NCBI GenBank assembly: GCA_020086605.1
Contig: JACBWW010000028.1
Location: 8,339,690 to 8,403,689 of the forward strand
DNA length: 64,000 bases
Reading direction: 5' to 3'
Source of the DNA: Lanius collurio
Lineage: Eukaryota; Chordata; Aves; Passeriformes; Laniidae
The notes below the pieces were generated by a model. That model had not been told where the DNA came from and ran no database searches. It was given only the letters and a program-made list of their open reading frames with translations. Positions 48,001 to 61,010 of this stretch are shown here, in pieces. The position numbers were made by a program, and so were the translations under genes. Every line of letters starts with the position of its first letter. The first letter of the stretch is position 1.

Positions 48001-50214
48001 TAACACGAGCTTTATGCCTGCTGTGCATCATTTCCAGTGCTCTTCTCCCTCACAGTCCGTGAGCAGGATGAGCTGACACACAGAGGGCACAGATTGCCAG
48101 CTCCTAGGCTAACTCCATATCTGGAACAGCTTCTTCCCTATTGTAACTTTTACAGCTGGAAGGGTCATTGTCATATTTTGGGTTGTGTGATTAGCTTTGA
48201 TGGGAGCTATTAAAAGCCTCCTTCTTGCCATAGAATACCAGTGCATAATCTGTCTAGCTCTTTAAAAACCAAGGAGATGCAGGTGATAAGTGGAAATACA
48301 ACATATGCAAAAATTGCCATTTTCATTGTATTTTCCATGGCATCATGGGAGAAGTCATCCCAGGTGAGGTTATCCTGATGCCACACTCGGAGGAAATGTT
48401 TTAGTTTTGTAACCTGCCGAAGCTACAAGGATGATCTGCTAAGTGGATAGTAAAGAAAACTCTACTGACCTTGTCACACATATTCACCTGCACCACAGAG
48501 GGAGAGCATAGTGTCTTCTCTTAATTTGGTAGCTGGCATCTCACTAAGATTACAGAAGATGCCATTAGTTTATCAAGTAATTTATATTTTCATATTTCCA
48601 AAGTATCCAGAAAGAGATGCTTCAGGGAAAGTAGTTCAGTGGATGTAACCAATGGAAAGTAAAACCATGAGCTTTCACTTTTTGCCATATTTTAAAGAAA
48701 AATGTCTTCTTTGCCAGGCAAAAGCTGATGTATACATGGACTGCAGGAGAAAATGTTAAATAGATTCATGTTAAAGGTTATTTGTTTAGTACTGCAAATA
48801 TACGGTCCCAAAGACCACATTTTATGCATCCTTTGTTTCTAGTGTGATAACAAGGTGACTTACATTTATTCATCTTACAATGAATACTAGCAAGAAAAGT
48901 ATTAAGAAGGCATCTCATCTAGAATAAAAAATAATTTTCTTGGAATTACAATAGCAATGCCAGAGAGGTCTGTATTCCTAAATTCTGCCACCAATTTTTT
49001 ATTTGCATGTGTGTGGTGGCTAATGTCAGATGTATATGATGACAGTATCCCAGAGAGTTATTTTCAGGAATTGTGGCCATTCAGACTCCTAAAGAAGCAG
49101 GAAACTTTTTTCTGCTTAAGGAACTGACATATTGCCTGGAAGATTTCGAGCAATAAAACCCTCTGGGTGAAAAAAAAAATAAAAAAAGTGGAAGAGGAAG
49201 AAAATAATTTTGCAAAAAAATCTGAAATTTATTTACATGCAAATAATATTACTGTTATATCATAGTTTCCAGTCTTTAATCTTGAAATGAAATATATCCA
49301 TCCTCTACTGAGATAATCCCAAGACTGGCAGTGCTTCAAAAGATAAATTCTTTTGTATACTAGAATGCATTACTAAAAGTGTTTGGATACAACACGCAGT
49401 ACGCAGTAGAAAGTCACTTTAAAGCAACAAATCCCACCATAATTAAAAGGATATAACAGTGAATCTCTAAGTGAGGAAAACCTCCGTAAGAACTTTTTGG
49501 TGCCTTCACATGTTGCCTTAGGTTTCTAAAATATAGGCCTGATCTTATTTTAAAGAGGGACGTAGCCTTTTTTGTATGAGTTGGTGCACCTGAAAATCTC
49601 ACATCTGTAGAACCTGCTTCCTAGACTGAAGATGCTGTAAGGAGCAGGAAATGAAAGCTTTAATTCAAGCCAAGACATCGTTTTCCATAATATGAAAATG
49701 AATACAGCAAAATCATCTGCTGAACTCAATGGACAGAAAAATATAGACTTTTTTCTAATGCAGAGATGTTGTATTTTAACACTTAACTTTGCAGTTTTAA
49801 AATACCTTGTTTTTCTAAAAAATTACAGTCATTTTGGAAGCCAAAGTGCAGGGAAGCATTACTTTAAAATATCAGAATCTATTAAGAAAAACAAGTGTTT
49901 TTAAGTGAACTGTAGCTAAAAAGCTGTATTTTACTTCTCTCCTGAACCTAGACCCACCAACCCAGTGTTGATCCAAAAGTGGCATTTCAGAGTGGTCTGT
50001 TCTTTCTCCTATAGGCTGAAATATTGTGTGCTGCCACATTCAGTAACTCACACATACTGTTGTACTGTTACAGCATTTGGGAATTTTTTAGAACAAATTT
50101 CAATCTGGGGCCTAAAAAATTATTTCTGTCTTTAAATTAGCTGTGGAGAAATTAGCCCTTGAAAATAGATTCTCCTGAATATTCTGTCCAAAGCCCATGT
50201 GATCAAGGAAAAGG
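45091..50214. other. Intron stretch without firmly recognised elements
   Basis: No exon or RNA gene is seen. A T-rich run at 47106-47130 precedes a short stretch (47132-47195) with a weak likeness to antisense CR1 text (gagtacaggggca-like). The interval 47240-47630 is GC-richer, with overlapping open frames on both strands and no known motif. Confidence 0.45.
47125..47200 (-). mobile_element. Possible short CR1 relic
   Basis: The words agactggagacaagaactcgactggagc and agtacaggggctta resemble the antisense CR1 segment that describes an observed or indirect repeat of about 70 bases. The match is short and imperfect, so I hold it weakly. Confidence 0.22.
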
Positions 50215-50299
50215 AAAACAAAAACAAACAAACAAACAAACAAAACAAAACAAACCCAAAAACCAACCAAAACCAACCAAACAAACAAACAAACAAAAA
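50215..50299. repeat. CAAA/CAAAA microsatellite
   Basis: Eighty-five bases of (CAAA)n are interrupted by CAAAA, CCCAAA and CCAA variants. On the - strand it gives a false open frame of Phe, Val, Cys and Leu repeats (50132-50338). An A-rich repeat like this often grows from a retroposon tail, but no element is seen beside it. Confidence 0.95.
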
Positions 50300-50861
50300 A
50301 TCAGCACTACAAGAAAGACAGTCTAGTGCACAAAACACTGAGCTGGGAAATAGCTAGCATCCATCTCCCATCTACAATGTCAAAAAGTTGCAGTCAATTA
50401 ATTGTGTAGATGAAAAATAAGCAGACTTTTTGTGCAAAGCCAAAACTTTGTTGTTAAGGTAAATAAAGTCTTACCAATCTAACAGCTGACTAGTTTTTAA
50501 TATCAGTCAAAATATTATAGGAGGAGAAATAAGAGCAGTATTACATTAAAAGTCTGCAGAATAAAAGTTACAACTCTTATGTCTTCGTAGTACTTTCCCC
50601 TTTTTCTGCTCTTAGAGTTACCCTTCCACAACCTCTTCGGATCAGTCCTAGACACAGTGATATATCAAGCATCTCAAACTCTTCATCAAGGTGAATATTA
50701 TGCTGATTGTGAGGGTTTCTTCCCTTTTCCAGGGGGAATGTGATGTACATGTTGGTGGTATACTTCTCCTCAATTTGGAGTCCATTGAAGCAATTCTTAT
50801 TTTCTTTCTTCATGGGTCTATAATTCCATGTCAAATCTGCTATATATGTATTACATATGTT

Positions 50862-51450
50862 AGATAGAATGATGGAAGCACAGAATAGTTCAGGTTGAAA
50901 GGGACCTTTAAAAGTCATACAGTCCAAACCTCCTGCAATAAGAAGCGACGTGTTCAACTTAGGTCAGGTTGCTCAGAGCTCCCTCCAACCTGGTTTTGAA
51001 CACTTAGAAGGATGCGGCATCCACAGATGCTCTTGGAAATCCATTCCAGTTGCTCTCTACCCACACCATAAAAAAACCTCTTCCTTATATCTATGTTAAA
51101 TCTACTCTCTTTTAGTTTGCCCCCTATCCTATGGATACAAGCCTGACTTTAAAAAACAAAGTCTGTCCCCATCTTTCTCACAAACTTCCTTTAGGAACTA
51201 GAAGGCAAGGTCTCCCTAGAGCCTTCTCTTTTCCAGGCTGAACAACCACAGCTTTCTCAGCTTTTCCTCACAGGACTGGTGTTCCATCCCACTGATGATT
51301 TCTGGGGTTCTCCACTGCACTTGCTCCAGCAGATAGACATCCTTCTGATGCTGCAGCCCACAGAGCTGGATGCAATGCTCAGGTGGGGAGGGACAGAGTC
51401 AGCTCTCTTGACCTGTTGGCCATACTTCTTTTGATGCCTATTGTTTGCTC
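50862..51450 (-). mobile_element. CR1 LINE, 3' end intact, antisense
   Basis: On the + strand the text opens with atagaatgatgg and cacagaatagttcagg, the reverse complement of the CR1 terminal repeat and tail. It continues through gaaagggacctttaaaagtc, ccctccaacctggttttgaa, cacttagaaggatgcggc, aacctcttccttatatc and ccttctcttttccaggctga to acttcttttgatgc. This is the classic avian CR1 3' region on the - strand. The true 3' end is at about 50862. The 5' boundary is blurred: similarity fades after about 51450. It is sequence-degenerate and non-coding. Confidence 0.95.
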
Positions 51451-54400
51451 TCCTTGCTGCTCCTAGGACAGTTTTATCCAGCTCTAGGTCTTTATCTGAC
51501 AATTGTGAATTTGCTCATTGCCCTGTCTCATCACCCCACCCCACCATCCTCCTCACAGCTCCCTGTATTGCTCTTTCTAAGTTTCAGCTGTGGCATCAAG
51601 CCTGTCTTCTTCTGCAGGAAATGGCCACAGCGGGGTCATATGCATTTCCTTCTACAGAACAAACTGCTTGGCACTGCTGTCTGTAGATCATAGCTATGCC
51701 ATACAATTTCACAGACACACAGAGAAGACAAAGGGAGCACTTCCAGAGGGACCATGTGAAGTCCTAAAGTCCTTGCAAAGCTATTGCAAAGCTTGGGATC
51801 TGTTACAAGCAACGGTCCAACTGTATTTACCAGGCTGCACAGCTACAAAGCTAATTATATTTTGTTTCCCCTGTCTATAGACTATGTGGACACATACACA
51901 TTTAGTAAAATAGCAAATGTTTCCAGATGTGCACACTTATTTTCACTGGGACTAATAATTTCACACTTACAAGTAATTTGGTGTCCTAAAACTTGAAGAT
52001 CAAGACTTCAGTGACAGTATAGGAGAATGTGGAACAGTTTGTCATTATTAGAATTACCAAGCTCCAGATTTATAGCTGTTCCAGAGACAGACTGGTGAAC
52101 ATGAAGAGTTCTCCCTTGAGGAAGGTCCAAGCAAGTCAAACAATTTCTCAAGAGATGAGAAAGTTAATGCATTTGGTCAGCTGAAGACAGAAAAACTGGT
52201 GGGTCATCTGCTCACTTAGCTCCCAGAATCTGATGAGATTAAATCAGTGTTTACTAGGTGAGAGTCTTCCAACCTTTTCCTTCTAGTTTTCTGAGCTACT
52301 GCTAATGTGACAGGACAAACTTGCTATAAACACTTGCGCCGATGCTGAAAGTGGAAAACGTCACTGCAGAGGCAGGAATCACATGCTGGCGCCTGGAGTG
52401 CCAAAATACCATCCTGTGCCCACTTTCTCCAGCTTTTTACCGTGGACTGAGCAAGCACAATTTGTACCAGGATGGTGTGATGCTGGTTGTGGATTTTGGA
52501 GCCAGGCGTAGATCCAGGTATGTTCAAGGGCTCTCTGAGCAGCCACAAAAAGCTATCAAAAATCCCAGGTATTTGTTGTTGCTCTTGTAACCCTGCAGCC
52601 TCACATGAGAAGCAGAGGAGTGGATGGGCAGTGCAGCTGGTCATGGGTTCATCTCCAGGCAGTCTGGTCTGCTTGGAGGCAAAGCACCATGATGGGACTT
52701 GGTAGGTAAAATGCTTTGCATTGCAGCAGTTTCCCTTCCCGGACTGCCAGTCCAGTATCATATAAAATACAAGTGTCTGTTCTCTGAGAACTTGAAGTTA
52801 TTTTAGCACACTACGTACTCATTTCCTTGCCTCTCAGCAGTTTTTTGTCTGGGAAGACACGACATAATACTGAGCAGCCTATATCTCACAGTTCCTGACA
52901 AGGTTTTCTCACCACCGCAGTTGCTACAGTGCCTGCTGGCTGAGCAGTTCCCCTTGCCATCCCCAGCTGTGCAGCTGAGGACAGGATTCAGTGAAAACTT
53001 GTACACCACATTGCCCTTCCACTGCCAGTGTAGCTGGATTTCTGACTTCCCATAAAAACCCAGCATGCCAAGCTCCCTGGCATCAGTCATGCCCTTTCTG
53101 TTGCCACTCTCTCCTCTCCCTCAAAGGTTTTCCTCTTTTCACCTTGCAGTGACGAATACTGTTGAAGTATCTGCATGCATACCTGGCTGGTAGCTGGTTT
53201 GTGAAGTGTCCTGATGGGGACAAGCAGGACAAAATGCCATGGAAAAAGCTGAGCTGTTACAATGCCTGAGCTCACTAGATGGCCTCATACACTGCAGAGA
53301 AGCTTTTCCTCTTGCAGTCCCCCCCTTGCACAATCGGTTTGTTCATGCAGTGTTAGGGACTTTTTAATTATTATGTTCCCTTTTTTCCTTTTGCTATCTG
53401 GACCTTGATGCCCCTTCTTGATTCTTTGCTGCTGTGGTAGACCTTTTTCTGTCCCCTGGGCCATAGCAGTCAGTTTGTGGAGCAATTTCCAATTATCAAA
53501 GCAAGCCACAGAATACGCAGCAGGAATGGGAAGCAGAAAAGAAAGCTAGTATGTGACCTTCATAATAATACTATACAATAATAGTACAAGGTGGTGCAGG
53601 AGCACAGGCATTACGTTTAGCATTTGGTGCCTTTCTGCAGTGCTCCCTGGGTCCATGGGTGTTTATTTAGCTTGTCTGTCCAAAGGTCTGTTCTATTATA
53701 TAGATCAGGGGAAAAAACTCTGCTAAACAAATATTTCCTATCCTGAGATGTGTGACTCCACACCATCTTGTCATGGGAAGAGCATGAGGGAGGTCTAAGG
53801 GGAAATGAGAAAAGAGAAAAGGCACTGGATATTCAGCAGCCTGTAAGAAAATGTTGCATTAGTCTGCCCTGTTCTCTCAGTCTCCCCGGCCACAGTTTTT
53901 GAGAGCACTACTGTCGAGCAGGTATTTACTACAGTACTTATTTCAGGGGTAGGAGTTGGAAACAGAAGGAGAAGAAGGGCTCAAACTCACAATCAGATTA
54001 CCAGAGTGCATCACCTTACCATGCTTTAGATGAGCCATGATAATGAACTACAGTCCACCAGCAGCCCTCTGCAAATGCAGGGTAAAGCACAACTTCAGCT
54101 ACTTTCACTGGGATATTTAGTGACCCCATTCATCTGCTTGCTCTTGGCTGAGAGGCTGGCTGGACAACATCCAGCAGCTAGACTTATTTTTTGTGTGAAA
54201 ATTATCTACCCACAATTACCTACATCATGTGCATGGACGTGATAAACTGAACATAGCTCTTCCCAGCTTTTGCTGGTATGCTGTTGGCAGAAACCATTCT
54301 CTTCCTTTGTCCTGCATCTTTTTCCTACTTAATGTTGGACATTTTGACATTTGCAACTATACAGACCTATTCAAAAGCAGTAGCACACTTCTACTTTCTT

Positions 54401-57400
54401 TCCCAGCAGACTGTAACACCAGGAAAACAGTGGCGAGGCAGTCTGCTTGGTACCTTTGAAAACAATTTCTACTTTCTGTCTCAATGACATCCACCTGAGA
54501 CAGTCATGGATGGAATGAAGGTGAGACCTGTGCTAGTGCTGCAGGGCCAGGTAGGAGCCATCCTCTGCAACACCACTGAGCTCTTTGGGACAACCACCTC
54601 TGTGAGGGCAAGTACACGCTCCTGTCACTTTTGGGTTCAAATGTCAAGCCATCCAAAAGCAGCCTGAATCAAGCAGCTCTTGTTTCACCTTCTAAATTGG
54701 AGGTTGTGTCTTCCACAAAACAATCCATGCAGAATTTTATGAAATCAGCATAAAGTCGTTCGCTTGTTTCCCAGCAGCTGAGTTTTTTGAGGACTTCTTG
54801 GTCTCAAGATTTTGGTACTTCCCAAAGAGGACATGTCACTGAAGAAGGCAGAAGCAAATAAATGCTGGAGGACTGTCTTTAAAAGGATTTGTTGGTCTTG
54901 ATGCTAGAAGTCCCAAACACATATCAGGAGGCACACATTGGGTCGATGAGCAGAGACCAGAACAGTTCTGTAGCCAGAAGGCCACAAGATCACTCAGTGT
55001 GGATTTGGATCATGGGGGAGAAGCCAGAGACACTTAAAGGTGTCTGTTTTGGGCACAGAGTGTCATCTTTACAATGACCCTACTTACCTGTGTTAAAATA
55101 ACGTAAGGTGGACAACATCAGCATTTCTGAACCAATATTAGAAAATGTCTCTCTGTGACTGATCACAAGACCTGGCATGAAAATGAGGAGAGGAAAAAAA
55201 AAAAAAGTAAAGGACAGTGGAATGAATTGGTGCCATGGATGTTTCACACCATGAATGAAGCAAAATTTGGTAGAGCAGGGCATGACCAGAAAACCCACAG
55301 CTCCTTCAGGGACTGTCGTGCTGAAAGGAGCTGGAACACTGCTTTCTGGGTGTATACTAAGGCTAAGGGGGCTGCTGACAGCAGACCTGAGAACTGCAGG
55401 CAGAGCCAGGGAGCTCAGCCACAACTGAGGGAGGACTCAACAACAACTCAATTACAAATGAGGGAGAAATCATTTAGAGAGTTGGTGGTGTCCAATTGGC
55501 ACTTAGTGACTAACCAGCCAGCCCTTTGGCCAGTCATCTTGACAGCCTGAACTTCCTGCTGCCCTTGTCTGTTGGTAATTGTAGTGCAGTCAATGGCATT
55601 CCAGAACCCAGAATATTGTTGTTGCTCTCAGTTCCTATGCCATATTCCAAATACAGCCTTTTTAGTTTAATTTTATTTTCAGTCTGTCCATTCCAAAGCA
55701 CTGGGACAATTTTCCTAATTTTGAGCTGTCGCATTTATGTGATTACCCTTTAAGCCTTGAGTTAGAGATACACTTCAACGTGTGCTTACATCCAAGTACT
55801 CATCTATTCAAACCACTGGAACTACACACATACCTACAATTTGATGTCTGTTTATCTCTCTTGTTTAAATTCAAGGCTTTAGTACTGCTCCTTCAACTAC
55901 TGCCTGATCACTTCAACTATAAACATTCATAGATGAAGTAGCTTCAAACAACAAAGCTGGAAGAGTATTCATAACTATACACCAATCGGCACGGATATCA
56001 CAGGAGACAAGCTTTCAAAAGTATCTGCATCCCATTATTCAAGAGCACCTTTACTGCTTTTAAGGGTTTTTTTGTACATCTCAGATGGCACCTAAAGACA
56101 TCTTCTGAAACCTGCAACTGGCCAGTAATTCCCATATCCTGAGGGTGTGCACACTTGCCCGCGTGAAGTAAACTGGGAAATGGGCCCCAGCCTTCCCAAT
56201 ACTACGGACATCCGTAAAGTTTTGGCCCTTGCTCTCATGTTTTAGACAAACTGAATTAAAATGATCTGTCAGTGCTGTAAACCTGAGGAGATTTTTGCAA
56301 TAGTCTCACATTTATTACTACCCACTCTTTCAAGGACTTATTTCATTTGAGTACCTTGTTCAAATACCAACATAAAAAATATAGTAGGCACAGAAAAGAG
56401 ACAAGGGGGTCAATTGTACAGGTAACACCAAGAATGTTCATGGTTTTGCCAAAACTCAGCTGAGGTTTTCTCCAGTCCAGGATCTTTGAGCATTAGGAAT
56501 ACTGCGAGACTCAAAACCAGACAAAATTAACATTTAAACTTCAGGAAATCCCTGCAAAACTTTAGCCTCTTTTCTCAAGTTACATTGCAGAAATTTCCAG
56601 AGATGTGATATGGACCACCTCCCCTTGCTATCCCATCCCTCAATACCACCATTCCAGGCATAGAGATGGTTTGCACAGTCAAGACCCATGTGAGGGATGT
56701 TTGTCATAATCCTGGGATGCACTGAAACCATGGAAGGTGAACTAGCTTCTCATGACCAGCTAGCCCTGGGATCACAGCCAGGAGCCCATCAGGCTACACC
56801 TGCCTTTCTTCAGCTTGCTGCAGGAAGGGTAACGAACCAGCTGCAAAGTAATATTTTAGAAAGTAGGGGGTTACCACATTGCTAGGTGCTTTGAGTTTCC
56901 CCTCTTGGACATTTGCCCTTAGAAAGGCAGTCCTGTGCCACCTCTCCTCTATGATGAATGGTCAGCTTGAGGTCAACCATCAAAACACAGACCTTGGCAT
57001 GGCTTTAGAAGTTTTCTTAAAAAGAAAGATTTATAACCCATCCTGTTCCACAGATACTCTACTGGCTGATTTTTACTCCACTGAACCAAATTAGCCCACA
57101 TACCTGCTTTATCCTGCTTCTGAAGCTCTGCAGCTCTTGGGAAGTCCAGGGTCAAGAATTTCACCCCTCTGAGACCCACGCAGGCAGGAAGTCATCAGCT
57201 GACTCCTACCACAAACACGCAGCACAACATCAAGGCAAACTTTTCAGCATTCCACAGTTAAAACTGTACTTCATTCCAAGTTTTCATGAGCAAGTAAGAG
57301 GGACTAGAAAGGCACTGTCACATTATTAAACACATTCTCCTTTTTTTTTTGTTTGTACTCCAGCTCTGTGAAGGTTCAGATAGCAATGACTCAGATATGG

Positions 57401-60400
57401 CTGATGTTAGGTAATGTGGAACAAAGGGCTGGAAAAGGGAGCCTCAAGTAATATCAAAGCAATTTTTCCCACTCATTTCTTCATTCACACAGCTCTGTAG
57501 CTGGCTCTATTCAACACTACAGCTCAGCAGTAACACCCTATTTCCAGGGATTTCTCTGCAGAATTACAGATGCTGTCCAAGGACAAATTCAATTTTACAA
57601 TTACCTACAGCAGAGAAAGTTGTCTTACACTGTTTATGAAATCCAAAGATGTACTCATGATTACCTGAGCAGCTGGGGTGGTCTAGGAACTGGTTTGCTG
57701 TGATTTCTAGTTGAGACTGGAACAGCACCCAAGGGAGTGCAGCATCCAGGTCTTTTGTCCTTCACACTGCAGGTAGAGGTAGATGCTTGTGAGACGTGTC
57801 TGATGAAGTAAAAAATTAATCATGATATTCAGAGAACTAAGAAATGAGACACAGGCATTGTGTCTGGAAGGCCTGGATAGTTAATAGCTCCTCTGGTTCT
57901 CAATAGTGGCAGTGGGGTTAGATCATTGTGGGTGAAATCCTGTACCTTTGGAAGGTTAAAGCCAGGGTCTGGCTGGCAGAGATAAAACTAGAGCCATCAA
58001 TGTCTAGCATATAGTCAGTGTTTACACAGGTCTCTATAGAGATCCCAGGATGCTGTGGACTTGCTTGTTCCACCTCCTTACCCACCTTCTCCTTCTCCAG
58101 AGGTAGTAAGCAATGTCTTGAGCTGGAATACATTCATCTTCTTATGGTATGATTTCATTCTTGTCCAGCTGAGCACAGCCAACAGGAAGAGGAACTGCAC
58201 TTTGCTCACTGAGATGCAGTTACCACCCCAGCTCTACTTTCCCTGCACTTATATGCAGGAAATTAGTGCTGGGAGTCTGTGAAAGGAATGGCACAGAGCT
58301 CTCCATGTGCCCAAGAGGACCGGAGGCCTCCTCTGCCAGCAGTAGCAGCACCACCCACCAGCCCAGCAAATACTCACAGAAAACGACAAGAACAATAGCA
58401 GGAAATGTCTAAGGGTGGAAACAACAGACCAAACACAGCCCAAGTTTCTGGGGGCTTCCTGATTGGCTTGATTTGCCTCAGCAGGAGCACTTTGGATAAC
58501 CTTGGAGCTACCCCACCAGAGCAAAACGTCTCCCCAGTGAAGCCATTGTTCCAGTGGCTTTCTGCACCATGGGGATGTTTGCTGCACAGCACAAATGAGT
58601 AAACAAGCACAATATAAAAGCACTAAGGTGGATCAGATGGACAAAGCAGGATCAGGATACTGCAGTCATCATGCTCAGGGTGGCAACAGCTTGGTGCATC
58701 TTTCATTGCTCCCAGTATAAAATCAGTGTGTTCCCATGGGGCATGCTCCTTGCCTTGCACCAGCCCTCACCCTGGAAAACTGAACTGTGAGTTCCTGTAA
58801 GTGAATGACAGCAGAGGACAGATTTGCAAAGCTCAGATCCAAGAAACTGTATCGAGAAACAAACAAACCAAGTTACAGCTCCTACTGGGTGTTCCCCTTC
58901 CTGCCCTGCTGCTCTTTTTCTGTCCCTATTGGCAAGCAGTGCAGGGGAAAGGATTTGTGAGGGTCATATAATGGAGGATTTTTAAAAGGACCTAATAAAG
59001 TTCAGTGCCTGATGCATACTGACTGTCAGCTGCACTACCACCGAGTTCCTTTGTCAAGGACTACTGAGGGCATTTACAGGTTCAGGCAGTCGTGGCTAAA
59101 GCACAATACAAAAGGCAAGGAAAGGTATGTACAAAAATGTCTAAAGGAGGCAGATGGGATTCCTGTAAGTTGCAGCTTTTTATAATAGTTGTGCTTTAAT
59201 AGCCACAGGGCAGCAGAATAATCCCACCATTATAAAACTTTGATTGGGTTTTCATGTTTTCAGGCTGAACTTTCTGAGGTTTATTTTCATTTTTAGTACT
59301 ATTCTCAGACTAAATTCAGTCAATCACATGGTGTACCTCAGAATGCTGGATGCTGGGCAATGCTTTTTGCACCAATAATTAGGCTTGCAAGCTGCATGTT
59401 TCTCGAAACAGCCTATTTTAAGCCACCACAACAGGAAGCAAATAAATAATCCCTTGTTTGCACCAGAAGTCTATTACAAAGTCCATGTGGTTCTTAGCAG
59501 CAAATATGAGTCAATTCAAACCAAAATCATGGAAATCCCACATGTGCAGTGAGTATGATTAATAGCATCAACTAAAACATCTATTAGGGATAATTGGGCT
59601 CTATAGGATTGGCAAAATGCATTGCATCAAGATGGGGGAACAGAGGCAAAAGGATTTGCTGGAGGCTACAGCAAGGATAAAATTAGGTAGCTATGGCCCA
59701 TGATTGCTGTTTTTGTCAACACTGCTTTTCTAGTCAATAACTGCAACATTTTTCATTGCCATATGAAAAAGCCACTTGCATGTGCTTCAATACTGCTAAA
59801 AGTTAAACGTGGTAGGGACAGGGAGGGGTTCCAAATAGCCCTAATGGGAATTCTGCTAGGAGTGAAGTCCTGGTTCCTAGCCACTGACTTTGGATGCAGC
59901 CACAGTGCTTTGTCTAAATAGAAAGAAGAGATTCAGCAGAAGTCTGAGTGAAAAAAAAATGTGCAGGAATGTAAGGAAGAATAGAAGGAGGGAAGGGAGA
60001 GAAAAGGGAGGGGAGGCAGAAAGGGGAAGAGCCTGTACCAGGAAAAAGTTTGTCTTTCACTCTAGGTGTGCTCTTGAGTTCTACCAGGCACAACTCTTGT
60101 ACTGTCCCCTTTGCCCCTGCCCTTCACTGCAGCAGCCCATGGGGGCCTGAGAACAACTCTCTGCAAGAATTGCTGTGCATGACCCTCATCAGCTCCCTGG
60201 CAAGAGAAGATGGGAGCAAAGAGAGCACTCATAGGGAGAAAAAATAGATAGTTGAGGAAAAAGCTGCAGAGACCTGAGGTCCAGGCAGAAGACAACATGC
60301 CCTCTCCAGCCCAAGCTAACGGTGTTACCTTTAAACCCAGTCTCCCACGTGTTCTGCTTTTCAATGCAGCACTGCCTGCATTCTGAGTTTGCAGAATTTT

Positions 60401-60411
60401 TTGGCATTTTT
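51451..60411. other. Intron stretch without recognised elements
   Basis: No transposon or known exon is identified in this 9 kb. Open frames up to 145 codons (52324-52761, - strand) show no domain. Small features are a 12-base A run near 55194, a T run at 57341-57350 leading into an exon-like splice context (57364-57410), and a purine tract (59973-60031). Confidence 0.5.
59973..60031. repeat. Purine-rich GA tract
   Basis: About 59 bases of GGAA, GGGA and AGGGG words carry only two or three pyrimidine interruptions. This is a simple purine tract with potential for triplex formation and no coding signal. Confidence 0.8.
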
Positions 60412-61010
60412 ACTGTAGCCCCTTCAGAAGAATGTCCCTAGCCACCACACCTACATGTCTTTTAAACTCTTCCAGGGACAGTGCTTGCACCACTTCTGTG
60501 GTCAGCCTGTTACAATGCTTGGCAACCCTTTCAGTGAATATTTTTTTCCCCAAAATCCAATCCAAACATCCTCTGGCATAACTTGAGGACATTTTCTCTT
60601 GCCTTGTCACTCTTTACCTGCGAGAAGAGATTGACTTCCACTATAACATCCTTTCAGGTCATTGTATAGAGCAGTGAGCTCTCCCCTGAGCCTCCTTCTG
60701 GACTTCTCCAGCCTTTTTGCCCTCCTCCGGACACGCTCCAGCAACTTGATGTCCTTCTTGGAGTGCAGGACTCAAAACTCAACACAGGACTTGAGGAGTG
60801 GCCTCACCAGTGCCAAGGACAGGGCAACAGTCATTGCCCTGGGCCTGCTGGCCATGCTATTCTTGATAGAAGCCAGGATGCCATTAGCAATCTTGGCCAC
60901 TTGGGCACACTGTTGGCTGGTGTTCAGATGGCTGTTGACCAGCACCCCCAGTTCTTTTTCTGCAGGGCTTCTTTGCCTCGCTCGTGTTCTGTCCTGAGCA
61001 TGCCATGAAC
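60412..61010 (-). mobile_element. CR1 LINE fragment, antisense, internally deleted
   Basis: Diagnostic antisense CR1 text runs from gtccctagccacc and catgtcttttaaactcttcc through ccagggacagtg, caaccctttcagtgaatat, aacttgaggacattttctc, agctctcccctgagcctcc, cctccggacacgctccagca, caacacaggacttgaggagtg and gccaggatgccattagcaat to ccagcacccccagttc. About 50 bases of the usual sequence between gagcctcctt and ttctccagcc appear to be missing. The last part of the 3' tail is also absent at the low-coordinate end. It is better preserved than the copy at 43130. Its short open frames are relics of ORF2 and the 3' region, not genes. Confidence 0.94.

Noticed and set aside
50132..50338. 68-codon open frame of Phe/Leu/Cys/Val on the - strand, resembling a membrane segment
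   Set aside because: It is the translation of the CAAA microsatellite.
52324..52761. 145-codon open frame on the - strand, with an overlapping + strand frame
   Set aside because: Both strands are open in the same stretch, which points to base composition. No motif is recognised.
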